Assembly (NCBI GenBank): GCA_001897035.1
Contig: MKRS01000304.1
Coordinates: forward strand, 1-10,855
DNA from: Bacteroidales bacterium 45-6
GTDB lineage: Bacteria; Bacteroidota; Bacteroidia; Bacteroidales; Dysgonomonadaceae
Direction: 5' to 3'
DNA length: 10,855 bases
Shown: positions 1-7,469 of the stretch, one piece after another
How the letters are laid out: every line of letters begins with the position of its first letter
How positions within the stretch are numbered: the first letter of the stretch is position 1
Notes under the pieces: generated by a model
Told to the model about the DNA's origin: nothing
The model's database searches: none
What the model saw: the letters and a program-made list of their open reading frames with translations, nothing else
Program-made: the position numbers and the translations under genes

Positions 1-891
1 TATCTCCGTAAGATTAAAGTTGATCAAAGTCTGAAGCTTAGAAACATCCAATATTAAGGAATCTACATCAACTCCCCTGCTAGGGACATAATCAACTTTA
101 ATATCCACATCAACGAGGCTGTCCAAAATCTTGATAATTTGGTTTATCGAATAACCTACACCGCTACCTATATTGATCACCTCATTCACAATATCGCTAT
201 TTACCAATTGATAAACTATTTCAGCCAAATCGTCGATGTATATATAATCTCTTACCGCATTGCCATCTCCCCAAACAGTTATAGGTTCCCCTTTTAATAT
301 CTTCCCTATTGAGACGGCTATAATACCCTGTTTACCATAAATATTCTGGCCATATCCATAAGGATTGGATGGCCTCAATATCAGATATTTAAGATTAGTA
401 CGTCGATGTTCGAATCCAATCATCTCTTCTAAAATATTTTTTGACAGGCCATAATAGGAAATCGGTTCTTTTTCGTCTCTTTCGAGGTGCAGTCTATTGC
501 CCTTATTGTTCCCGTAAACTGTTCCTCCAGAAGAAAAATAAATAAACTTTATGTTATTCTCGGAACAAAGCTCCATTAAATACATCGTTGGTAAGATAAT
601 ATTATTCATTTCGTTTTGGAAATGAGGAAGAGAGCTACCCGGTATTAATGTTGAGGCTAAATGTACGACAGTATCAATTTTATTATCCACTATTATCTTG
701 AGTACTGTGGCTGAATCATTTATGTCTCCTTGGCACATTGTGATATTATCCTGATATGCCTTCAGTCTGTCAGTATTTGCTCTTTCAGGTTCTAAAACGT
801 ATATATAATATCTGTCATCTTCAAGAAAACGTTTTATCAGAGCCGATCCAATAAAGCCGGCGCCACCGATAAATAATATTCTGTTTCTCAT
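1..891 (-). CDS. NAD-dependent nucleotide-sugar epimerase/dehydratase (extended SDR), 3' end missing
   Basis: I translated this directly: ATG at 889-891, then 297 open codons to the left edge, so the C-terminus is off-window. The N-terminus has the Rossmann NAD-binding glycine motif GGAGFIG (residues 9-15). An acidic GD follows at 55-56, then the SSGGTVYG strand (120-127) and the catalytic pair Y147-xxx-K151. Further on come RPSNPYG in the substrate-binding region and a DYIYIDD segment. This is the GalE-like extended short-chain dehydrogenase family, which acts on the sugar of a nucleotide sugar in the cytoplasm, usually by C4 epimerisation. The exact substrate cannot be read from the sequence. 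It is the last visible gene of the minus-strand run, 171 bp after the preceding glycosyltransferase. Dehydratase activity is the main alternative. Confidence 0.9.
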   Translation of the reverse strand, partial: MRNRILFIGGAGFIGSALIKRFLEDDRYYIYVLEPERANTDRLKAYQDNITMCQGDINDSATVLKIIVDNKIDTVVHLASTLIPGSSLPHFQNEMNNIILPTMYLMELCSENNIKFIYFSSGGTVYGNNKGNRLHLERDEKEPISYYGLSKNILEEMIGFEHRRTNLKYLILRPSNPYGYGQNIYGKQGIIAVSIGKILKGEPITVWGDGNAVRDYIYIDDLAEIVYQLVNSDIVNEVINIGSGVGYSINQIIKILDSLVDVDIKVDYVPSRGVDVDSLILDVSKLQTLINFNLTEI

Positions 892-1062
892 AAGCTATAC
901 GGATTATAAATAAAATTATTTTAATAGTATCTCAATCAATAGGTTTGTTACGATGCTATTAAATAACTTCTCTATAGATTTTATTGGTGCCAGGGGAAGA
1001 ATTCATTTCGGGAACAAGCATCCAAATCTCCAATCATTTGACCTGTATGAAAAAATTTCATG
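892..1062 (-). other. 171-bp AT-rich spacer with two overlapping micro-ORFs, possible gene remnant
   Basis: This is the widest gap inside the AT-rich cassette. On the minus strand, an ATG at 1059-1061, one base after the upstream stop codon, opens a 26-codon frame ending in TAA at 981-983. A second frame starts at ATG 1019-1021, preceded by GGAG, and runs 20 codons to TAA at 959-961. Neither peptide resembles a family I know. They could be the decayed end of a deleted gene or simple chance. I see no convincing terminator or Bacteroides-type promoter here. Confidence 0.35.
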
Positions 1063-2145
1063 TTATTTACTGTTCAATGTATCTTTTATCAAAAGACAAA
1101 GCTTTTCAGAACTCCTTTCCCACGAATAATTCGAAATGTTAGCAATACCCATTGTTCGCAGCTCGGATCTAAGCTTTTCGTCTTTTGCCACTTTGACTAA
1201 AAGATTTGCTAATTCATTTTCGGAGAAGGGATCAAAATATAAGACGCTTTCTCCTAAAATTTCAGGCATACTGGCCTGATTTGAAGCAACTACAGGGCAA
1301 CCACATGCCTGCGCTTCTAAAGGGGGAATACCAAATCCTTCATAAAAGGAAGGAAATATAAATGCAATGGCATTTTGATATAATTGAAGAAGTTCCGTAT
1401 CATCAACTCTTCCTAAAAAATGTATGGAATTGTTTCGCTTGCTATCAATTCCATAATCGATTTTTTTAAAAGAGTCTATATCAGCTCCCCCAACAATATA
1501 CAATTTAATATCATCCAAATGGCTACTCGCCTCCAGAAACGCTTTTATCAACCCATGGAAGTTTTTATGAAAGTTATGTGAGGATACGGCCAAAAAATAT
1601 TGTGGTCTTCCACTTTCCCCATATTCAATAGGTGGATAAAACTTATGTCTATCAACAGCATTCGGAACAATAATAAATTTCTCATCCGCAATTCCGTAAT
1701 ATAAAGAAATTTCTTTTTGCGAAAAATTACTTACTGTGATTATTTTTTTTGAGTGCTTAAACATTAATGGCACCAATAGCTTGTATAATAGAGTGAACTT
1801 TCTCGAAAAACTTTGCGGATATCTTATATATGTTATATCATGATGTGTGACAATCTGATTGTTATAAAATATTGGAGCGGTGCTACAGAGATTAATCAAC
1901 AACGGGCTTTTATTTTTGCGTAAAAACCTTAGAAGATCAATCTGCTCCCATAAATGTCCTGTTCTTTCTCCTACTATTTGCACTTCAAATTGATCAGCTA
2001 AATCATTATGAATTACATTTGGCGGTGCAACAAAAGACAATTGGGTTCCTAACATCTTCTTCAATGACAATGATATCTCAATAGCATATCGTTGAACTCC
2101 AGTAATGGGCTGAGTTAAGAAGCGGGCATTAACGATCAATTTCAT
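1063..2145 (-). CDS. GT4-family (GT-B fold) glycosyltransferase
   Basis: The 360-aa product has the usual length and layout of a GT4 retaining glycosyltransferase. The N-terminal Rossmann domain carries the loop TGVQRYAIE (15-23) and an HD pair (102-103). An interdomain VSNFS segment lies near 138-142 and VPNAVD at 160-165. The C-terminal donor-binding domain has VGG (218-220) and the EX7E motif E269-GFGIPPL-E277, followed by CGCPVVAS. It should transfer a sugar from a nucleotide donor to the growing lipid-linked oligosaccharide on the cytoplasmic face of the inner membrane. Donor and linkage are not predictable; mannosyltransferases are common in this subfamily. It starts 11 nt after the polymerase stop codon, so co-transcription is likely. 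A T8 run at 1743-1750 (A8 on the coding strand) is the longest homopolymer I noticed in the gene. Confidence 0.93.
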   Translation of the reverse strand: MKLIVNARFLTQPITGVQRYAIEISLSLKKMLGTQLSFVAPPNVIHNDLADQFEVQIVGERTGHLWEQIDLLRFLRKNKSPLLINLCSTAPIFYNNQIVTHHDITYIRYPQSFSRKFTLLYKLLVPLMFKHSKKIITVSNFSQKEISLYYGIADEKFIIVPNAVDRHKFYPPIEYGESGRPQYFLAVSSHNFHKNFHGLIKAFLEASSHLDDIKLYIVGGADIDSFKKIDYGIDSKRNNSIHFLGRVDDTELLQLYQNAIAFIFPSFYEGFGIPPLEAQACGCPVVASNQASMPEILGESVLYFDPFSENELANLLVKVAKDEKLRSELRTMGIANISNYSWERSSEKLCLLIKDTLNSK

Positions 2146-2156
2146 ATTTCTTCGAG

Positions 2157-3383
2157 TTATAAGTCAGGAGTTGTGTCTTTCTCTAATCTATTATCTTTTC
2201 CTAAATATAAGAGTTCATTTATTCGTTTTCCATTGAGAATCATTCCAATTATGAACCATGTAATTATTACTGCTGTAATTTCTTGGAAAGCTGGAAATAC
2301 AAAAGAATATGCCGTCCAAGGTATAGAAAATAAAATGATTTTTTTATTTTCTGTTTTAAAAACAAGTATAAACAAGAAGAGGATAACAAACAAAATACCA
2401 ATTATTCCAAAGCTGTTTGTATAAGATAAATAAGAATTCTCAAAAGTCAGGGAATGTTTTGACCGTGTTGAAAAAAACTCTCCACCCATCCCCAATATGA
2501 CATGTTCACTCGAACTTTGAATACCTTTGCTAATAGCCGTTATTCTCATCAAGTCGGAATCCCCTTCGCCCATATTCTTATTTTTTTGCAAGGATATGAA
2601 TATTTGAAGAAAGAGTACTACCACTAATGATGTAAAAATAAAAAACAAGTGCCACCTCTTCGGCCTACTAAGTGAGGTATATATTAACATGCATACTGAA
2701 AGCACGAATAATAATACACCGGCACGGGTATTACATGTGAAAATAATGTAAGTTGACAAGACAATGCATATAATTTTAAAGTATTTATTGAGGTGCTGAT
2801 TGGTGAAAACAACCAGCAGCCCGAACCAGCAATATTGACTAAAGGACATTGGGCTGACAAAGAAATACCTGACTCGCATCAAATTATTCCTCATAGTAGC
2901 TAACACTCCACCCTCATCTGCAAAGGTATAGGCGTATTTTCCACTTTTTTCAAAGAATTCGGTCCATATAAAAGCTGAAATAAGAATTAAACCTATAATA
3001 TAACAATCGAAAGTATAGTCTTTCACTCTTATATATCTGAAATATAAGACAAGAGGAAGACCCATAATAAGCCATGTAATATATTCAAAATAAGGCTTGA
3101 TTCTAAACACCTCAAGAAGTAGAGTTGAAAAAATCAAAACAATATAAATCAAAATAAACTTATTCTTTACCAGGAGAAAAAATCCAAAGACAAAGCAAAT
3201 GATATAAGTTGCATCTTTCCAATATGTTGCCTGCTGTGCTCCCGCTATTTTCACAGTTAGCATGTAGGCTGGCATAAACAGAAAATAGAATCGAATAAGA
3301 TTGTAGAACAGCTTATTGATTCTTAATTTTCCTCCAGGGCTGCTCACTTCATCCGCTGAATATATATTCGTGAATTTTGTCAT
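2157..3383 (-). CDS. wzy: Wzy-type polysaccharide polymerase, polytopic membrane protein
   Basis: This very hydrophobic protein (408 aa from this start) has about ten or more predicted membrane segments. The usual Wzy/O-antigen ligase pattern is visible, with transmembrane clusters either side of a longer hydrophilic loop. From the upstream in-frame ATG numbering, NTRAG lies at 237-241 near a membrane edge, the loop spans about 284-330, and ENSYLSY follows at 334-340. Wzy proteins join lipid-linked repeat units on the periplasmic side. Primary sequence is poorly conserved, so the call rests on topology and position beside wzx and transferases. Start choice: an ATG at 3438-3440 would add 19 residues but overlap the upstream glycosyltransferase by 46 bp. 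The ATG at 3381-3383 lies 11 nt after that gene's stop, matching the 11-nt spacing at two other junctions. Ligase is the main alternative. Confidence 0.82.
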   Translation of the reverse strand: MTKFTNIYSADEVSSPGGKLRINKLFYNLIRFYFLFMPAYMLTVKIAGAQQATYWKDATYIICFVFGFFLLVKNKFILIYIVLIFSTLLLEVFRIKPYFEYITWLIMGLPLVLYFRYIRVKDYTFDCYIIGLILISAFIWTEFFEKSGKYAYTFADEGGVLATMRNNLMRVRYFFVSPMSFSQYCWFGLLVVFTNQHLNKYFKIICIVLSTYIIFTCNTRAGVLLFVLSVCMLIYTSLSRPKRWHLFFIFTSLVVVLFLQIFISLQKNKNMGEGDSDLMRITAISKGIQSSSEHVILGMGGEFFSTRSKHSLTFENSYLSYTNSFGIIGILFVILFLFILVFKTENKKIILFSIPWTAYSFVFPAFQEITAVIITWFIIGMILNGKRINELLYLGKDNRLEKDTTPDL

Positions 3384-3394
3384 ATCTGCTTTAA

Positions 3395-4516
3395 TTACTT
3401 TTCTATCAATAAAAATAGCCGTTGTATAATTGTTTCCCAATTATACTTTTGTAAAAGGTTATCAATATTTACAAACGAACTCTTACCATTAGCACATTCA
3501 GTTATTGCTCTTATCCATTCAGTCTTATCCCAGCCATCAATGGTAATACCATAATCTTTAACAACTTCAATCATTGCAGAATTGTGCGGTGAAATTACTG
3601 GACAGCCACAAAACAGGGCCTCAAGCTGCGGCATTCCAAACCCTTCATTTAAGGATGTTGACACAAAACAAGTTGCGATGTTGTATAATAAAACTAATTC
3701 TTCGACATCTACATAGCCTGCAAAGCAAGTTGAAGTTTTGGGATAAGAAGGTTCATTTACGATGTTGCTTATTCCTGAGTTTTTCCAGCCTTTCGCTCCG
3801 ACAATTAACAATTGTATTTCTGTCTTTAGATACAATTCGGGCATAAGACCCAGTAGAAAGCTCAGATTTTTTCTTGGCTCAAGAGACCCAACGAAGAGAA
3901 TAAACTTGTCTCTAATTCCGTACTTCTCTCTTACCGAAATAGACTCAACACTATCTACTTCCCTTTTTTTAAAAACAGCAGTGTCAATAGAACATCCAAC
4001 AAAGATTGTCTTGCATTTTCTTTCTGGAAAATAATCCTCTATTTTTCCTTTTGTATAATATGAATTAGCCCAAATTAAGTCTGCTTGTTTTACTGATCGA
4101 TTAAAAATCAAGAAGCTGCTTATTCGATTATTGAGCTTCATTGTCTTTGCGTACTCAATGCTTACGACATCATGGATCGTAATAATTTTTACAATTCTCG
4201 AAGGGATTCCAAGAGGAATAGAAGGTGTTGGCGAATAATAAACATCCGCATTTAACCTCCTTAACATTATTGGCATCATAACGAGAAACCAGACAAGCCG
4301 AGGTAAAAACTTCATGAATAAAAGCGGGCATTCAATGATCTGCACATTTGGGGGAAAAATGGTTGAGAGGGAATGATGAAGGGGCTTTGGAATGAGAATA
4401 TATATTTTAATATTCCCTCCCCCAACTTTCGACATGGATTCTATTGCTAATTTAAAAAAATTAGCAATTCCCATTATTTCTCCCGTTAGGGTTCTCCCAT
4501 CAATAACAATATTCAT
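3395..4516 (-). CDS. GT4-family (GT-B fold) glycosyltransferase
   Basis: A 373-aa GT4-type enzyme distinct from the one at 1063-2145. Visible landmarks are the N-terminal strand MNIVIDGRTL with GIANF (16-20) in the glycine-loop position, HDVVS (115-119), and the domain-two start VGSLEPRKN (209-217), typical of GT4 nucleotide-binding sites. VGA (239-241) follows, and then EX7E as E291-GFGMPQL-E299 with CGCPVIS. It should add one sugar to the lipid-linked repeat unit in the cytoplasm; donor unknown. Its ATG overlaps the upstream gene's TGA in an ATGA (4513-4516), which suggests translational coupling. Codons 17-25 contain a perfect 11-bp inverted repeat, listed separately. Confidence 0.93.
   Translation of the reverse strand: MNIVIDGRTLTGEIMGIANFFKLAIESMSKVGGGNIKIYILIPKPLHHSLSTIFPPNVQIIECPLLFMKFLPRLVWFLVMMPIMLRRLNADVYYSPTPSIPLGIPSRIVKIITIHDVVSIEYAKTMKLNNRISSFLIFNRSVKQADLIWANSYYTKGKIEDYFPERKCKTIFVGCSIDTAVFKKREVDSVESISVREKYGIRDKFILFVGSLEPRKNLSFLLGLMPELYLKTEIQLLIVGAKGWKNSGISNIVNEPSYPKTSTCFAGYVDVEELVLLYNIATCFVSTSLNEGFGMPQLEALFCGCPVISPHNSAMIEVVKDYGITIDGWDKTEWIRAITECANGKSSFVNIDNLLQKYNWETIIQRLFLLIEK
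4443..4468 (-). repeat. Perfect 11-bp hairpin inside the start of the GT4 gene
   Basis: ATTGCTAATTT (4443-4453) and AAATTAGCAAT (4458-4468) are exact reverse complements separated by 4 nt. The hairpin covers codons 17-25 of the GT4 gene, starting 48 nt after the first base of its start codon, and would form in the mRNA. The stem is AT-rich and may arise by chance. It lies close to an ATGA coupling site, so an effect on translation is possible but unproven. Confidence 0.6.
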
Positions 4517-5757
4517 AATTTACCACTTTTGCCATTATCGAGCAAAAAGTATTGGCTCTCTAATCTTGTTTTTACTCTTAAATATTTAATAAAGAAATAG
4601 TAGTGTTTTACACCAAAAATAAAGAGAACCAACTTAAATAGTGCATTAAATATTTGATCAATACGAGCTAAGTTGGAACGGTTTTCTTGTTTAATACCCA
4701 AATTGAAATCTTGCGTTTTATCTTTTGATATTAGCTTGTTACTCTTAAGTTTTTTATAATATATATTTGCAGCAGAGAATGGGTTTTCCTCTATCGAATT
4801 TTCCTTGAGATATTCTCTGTAAAGACGTCGATGGAGTGGTAGGATGATTTCCCCGTTGTCATAGCAGTTGAAAGAGTATTTGTATTTTGAGAATCTATCA
4901 TAACCATTCCTGTATTCCAAGTTGGCATATTCCTCAATAATGGGAATAAATGAAGGAAAAACATCTATATTGAATCTTGGGTGTCTCCGATTAATGACAG
5001 TTCTATTATATGGGTCAAATCCTGAGAAGTGGAAAAAAAGTAATGGGTACTCTTTATTAGCCCTCAAGTCTTGTATCACATATTTACCGTTCTGAATCAT
5101 TAGTTGCCTTTCATGTAAATTCCAGATAGCAATGTTTATTCCCGCATGATGAGAAATTAGGATATCATCTGGGAAAAAACCGGGAAGAAAATCTATCCAT
5201 CTCTGATCTACATGCAAAGCATCTTCTTTGTCCGCATAACATTTACTAAATAATCGATTCTTCCACCATTGCACTATTTGTTTGCCAACTTCATTATTTC
5301 TAATTGCACCAAACCCTAGATTGTATATCCCAACAAACAAAAGTTCTTCCTCTGTTACAGCTCCTGTATATTCTGTTTCTATATGATTGTAATGAGGTGT
5401 AACCACCATTGAATAACTATCTAATGAATTGAATATCTCTTCCAAGCTGTCCGTCACATATATATCTGGATCAAGATAAATCACCTTGTCATAGCCTTGT
5501 TGAAATAGTTTGTGAAAACAAAAAGGCTTTATTGATGTAGAAAATTCTATAACATTATATTTGAAAGCCAAACTTTTCCAATTTGGCAACCAAGAATCAT
5601 CAAGCTCAACAAGTTCAACATCGCTTACCTCTTCCATTTTTTCATCAGCAAGAAAAAGGAAAAAATCAACACCCTTATTATGCCTATAAATTGATTCTTT
5701 CAGAGTTAAGGCTTGGGCTAAATAATTTTTGGCACAGATAGTGAAAATTGCATTCAT
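4513..5757 (-). CDS. GT-A fold glycosyltransferase, GT8-like
   Basis: A 414-aa protein. It opens with the strand MNAIFTICAKNYLAQA, followed by helix and strand elements (FFLFLADEK, 32-40) as in nucleotide-diphospho-sugar transferases. A DxD metal-binding motif appears as YLDPDIYV (94-101, D96 and D98). Downstream are GIYNLGFGAIR (143-153), DQRWIDFLP (184-192), NIAIWNLHER (208-217) and HFSGFDP (243-249), a layout I associate with GT8-like bacterial enzymes. The C-terminal ~100 residues are basic and aromatic, with a hydrophobic stretch near 374-392, perhaps for membrane association. Its role is adding a sugar to the capsule repeat unit; donor and linkage unknown. The TGA overlaps the next gene's ATG by 4 bp. 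The 72-bp spacer before it (5758-5829) is AT-rich with nothing I can name. CAZy family is uncertain; the fold is fairly sure. Confidence 0.88.
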   Translation of the reverse strand: MNAIFTICAKNYLAQALTLKESIYRHNKGVDFFLFLADEKMEEVSDVELVELDDSWLPNWKSLAFKYNVIEFSTSIKPFCFHKLFQQGYDKVIYLDPDIYVTDSLEEIFNSLDSYSMVVTPHYNHIETEYTGAVTEEELLFVGIYNLGFGAIRNNEVGKQIVQWWKNRLFSKCYADKEDALHVDQRWIDFLPGFFPDDILISHHAGINIAIWNLHERQLMIQNGKYVIQDLRANKEYPLLFFHFSGFDPYNRTVINRRHPRFNIDVFPSFIPIIEEYANLEYRNGYDRFSKYKYSFNCYDNGEIILPLHRRLYREYLKENSIEENPFSAANIYYKKLKSNKLISKDKTQDFNLGIKQENRSNLARIDQIFNALFKLVLFIFGVKHYYFFIKYLRVKTRLESQYFLLDNGKSGKL

Positions 5758-5829
5758 TATTTAATTATATAACAAAGGTTTTCGAAAACTTATTATTGTC
5801 TTATATTTCAATAATATAAACGGAATGAA

Positions 5830-6723
5830 TCAATGGCTAACGGAACATATCTTAATCCAATCCTCAGGATATATTTCAGTCTCTAAATCCCTAACCAAGA
5901 ATTTGTCAGGACAAATGACATTCTTGTTAGGATTATGGTTCAACCACGCCCCCCACCAGCCAAACGTACTATTGGATATTATGTTATGTTTGCAAGAACT
6001 CATTAAGAAAAGGTCTTTCCATGAATCTTTTCCTTTATTGTTCTCTATATAAAACACCTCATTTTCTATTTTAATATTTTCCTTTACCCATTCCATTTCA
6101 TTAGAAAAAATAAAAAATACTGGATTGCCAACAAGCGAACAGATCTTTTCAATTGCGTTTTTATAATAAGAAATATTGCAAACGCTTCCAAAAAGATTGT
6201 AATTTGCCTCATCATAAATATAATCCCCGCGCCTTATATGGATAGATACACTATTACTTGTACTTATCTTTTCTATAATTTCATCATTGATGGGATCACT
6301 TGGGATTTCTTGGAATCGATAAAGTTTTTTTATATCCGATATAACATTCTTAAAAAATTTCTCACAATGCCACCCTCCAAAATAAAAACTAACTCCTTTT
6401 GATTTATTTAAATATTCTGGATAAAAACGATAATCAAAATTCTCGTTTATTATTCGAATATTTATTTTTCTTAATATGGTTTTTATTGGATTGGTTAGGT
6501 ATTTATACTTGGAAGTCATCCCAATCTTAAATAAAAATTTTAAGGCAGCTCCATATATAGGTTCTTTACACTTGATTCCAAAAACTTTTTCGAGCTCAAT
6601 GCCATTATGTTGCTGACACATTACAATAAGCTTTGTCGATGAACTGATTTTCTTCTTTTGCTCATAGAATGCATACTGCGACATCTGATTTCCTAACCCA
6701 TTAAAAATTATTACGACATCCAT
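5830..6723 (-). CDS. Alpha-1,2-fucosyltransferase-like enzyme (GT11)
   Basis: The 297-aa length matches bacterial GT11 enzymes. The N-terminus has the family's FNGLGNQMSQYAF segment (7-19). Motif I, HIRRGD (162-167), is the GDP-fucose-binding HxRRxD signature. FFIFSNE (203-209) corresponds to the FIFSDD-like motif II, and NSTFGWWGAWL (251-261) is the conserved C-terminal motif III. GT11 enzymes transfer L-fucose from GDP-fucose, usually in alpha-1,2 linkage to galactose; some members differ. Here it probably adds a fucose branch or cap to the capsule repeat unit. GDP-fucose genes are not in the window, so the donor must come from elsewhere in the genome. It starts 11 nt after the acyltransferase stop, with AAAGG just before the ATG. 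Confidence 0.95.
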   Translation of the reverse strand: MDVVIIFNGLGNQMSQYAFYEQKKKISSSTKLIVMCQQHNGIELEKVFGIKCKEPIYGAALKFLFKIGMTSKYKYLTNPIKTILRKINIRIINENFDYRFYPEYLNKSKGVSFYFGGWHCEKFFKNVISDIKKLYRFQEIPSDPINDEIIEKISTSNSVSIHIRRGDYIYDEANYNLFGSVCNISYYKNAIEKICSLVGNPVFFIFSNEMEWVKENIKIENEVFYIENNKGKDSWKDLFLMSSCKHNIISNSTFGWWGAWLNHNPNKNVICPDKFLVRDLETEIYPEDWIKICSVSH

Positions 6724-6734
6724 CCTTTAATAAC

Positions 6735-7322
6735 TTAACTATTTTTTCTAATAAATTTGGCGGGATTTCCTCCCCATATTTCAAAATCTGGAATATCTTT
6801 TGTCACAACAGAGCCTGCGGCAATTATAACATTTGAACCAATATTTACACCTTTGAGAATAATTGCATTCATCCCAATAAAAACGTTATCGTTGATAATT
6901 ACATCAGAACTCTTCATATGAATCTCATCTTTAGGCGTATGCCAAAATTCCGGATTTAGGGAATGGAAGTCAGAATCTACAATCGTTGAACCGCCGCCAA
7001 TCATAACGTTATTCCCTATCCTGATGAATTTTGTAGCTACTATGGTCGTATTACTCATCCCTACTTTATTTCCAATGATCAATTGAGCGTCACTATAAAC
7101 TAATAATTTACATCTATTGCATCTCCCTAAAGTAGAGGATTTCGCGGTGTTCACTAATGAAACTTGATTACCGAATGAACATCTACCGTTCTTTTTCACT
7201 TGAAAAATTGGAATCCCTACAGAACGAAATGTACGTACCGATCTTCTTGAATTAAAAGACACTTTATTGAACTTGAAATAAATTAATGTCCATATTGTAC
7301 TTAATATTAGCAATATATTCAT
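6735..7322 (-). CDS. Left-handed beta-helix O-acetyltransferase (maltose acetyltransferase/NodL-like)
   Basis: A 195-aa protein with a hydrophobic N-terminus (about 1-17) that could be a membrane anchor. From about residue 80 come hexapeptide repeats: LIIGNKVGMS, IRIGNNVMIGG, VIINDNVFIGMNAIIL, VNIGSNVIIAAGSVV. The likely catalytic histidine is H120 in DSDFH, and the C-terminus has the family ending FEIWGGNPAKFIRK. Such enzymes use acetyl-CoA (less often another acyl-CoA) to O-acylate sugar hydroxyls; some form sugar amides. In this setting it would decorate a residue of the capsule repeat unit. A cysteine-containing stretch before the helix (C48, C68, C71) is slightly unusual. It is 11 nt upstream of the fucosyltransferase and 147 bp after wzx. 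Confidence 0.92.
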   Translation of the reverse strand: MNILLILSTIWTLIYFKFNKVSFNSRRSVRTFRSVGIPIFQVKKNGRCSFGNQVSLVNTAKSSTLGRCNRCKLLVYSDAQLIIGNKVGMSNTTIVATKFIRIGNNVMIGGGSTIVDSDFHSLNPEFWHTPKDEIHMKSSDVIINDNVFIGMNAIILKGVNIGSNVIIAAGSVVTKDIPDFEIWGGNPAKFIRKNS

Positions 7323-7469
7323 AACCGTTAAAGATTTCAGACTTAACTATATTTATACCGTAAAAAACTATTTTTGTGAATATCAAACAAAATAATTTAT
7401 CAATGTTAAAAAATTTAGAATATAATAATTATTTAAAAACAATGATCGCAAATCTTATTGACAATTTCC
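7323..7469 (-). other. 147-bp very AT-rich spacer between wzx and the acyltransferase
   Basis: No ORF of note is present on either strand. The minus strand has several TTTG words and a TAAATTTT that partly resembles the Bacteroides -7 element. No pair has the right 19-21 nt spacing with a full match, so I do not call a promoter. There is no G/C-rich hairpin to act as a terminator. The operon may simply run through. Confidence 0.4.

Noticed and set aside
1743..1750. T8 homopolymer in a glycosyltransferase gene as a phase-variation tract
   Set aside because: Eight A/T bases in AT-rich DNA is ordinary, the frame is intact, and comparable T7 runs occur in neighbouring genes.
7340..7469. Possible internal promoter before the acyltransferase
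   Set aside because: TAAATTTT and TTnnTTTG-like words occur, but none pairs with a -33 TTTG at 19-21 nt with a full -7 match. Such words are expected in very AT-rich DNA.
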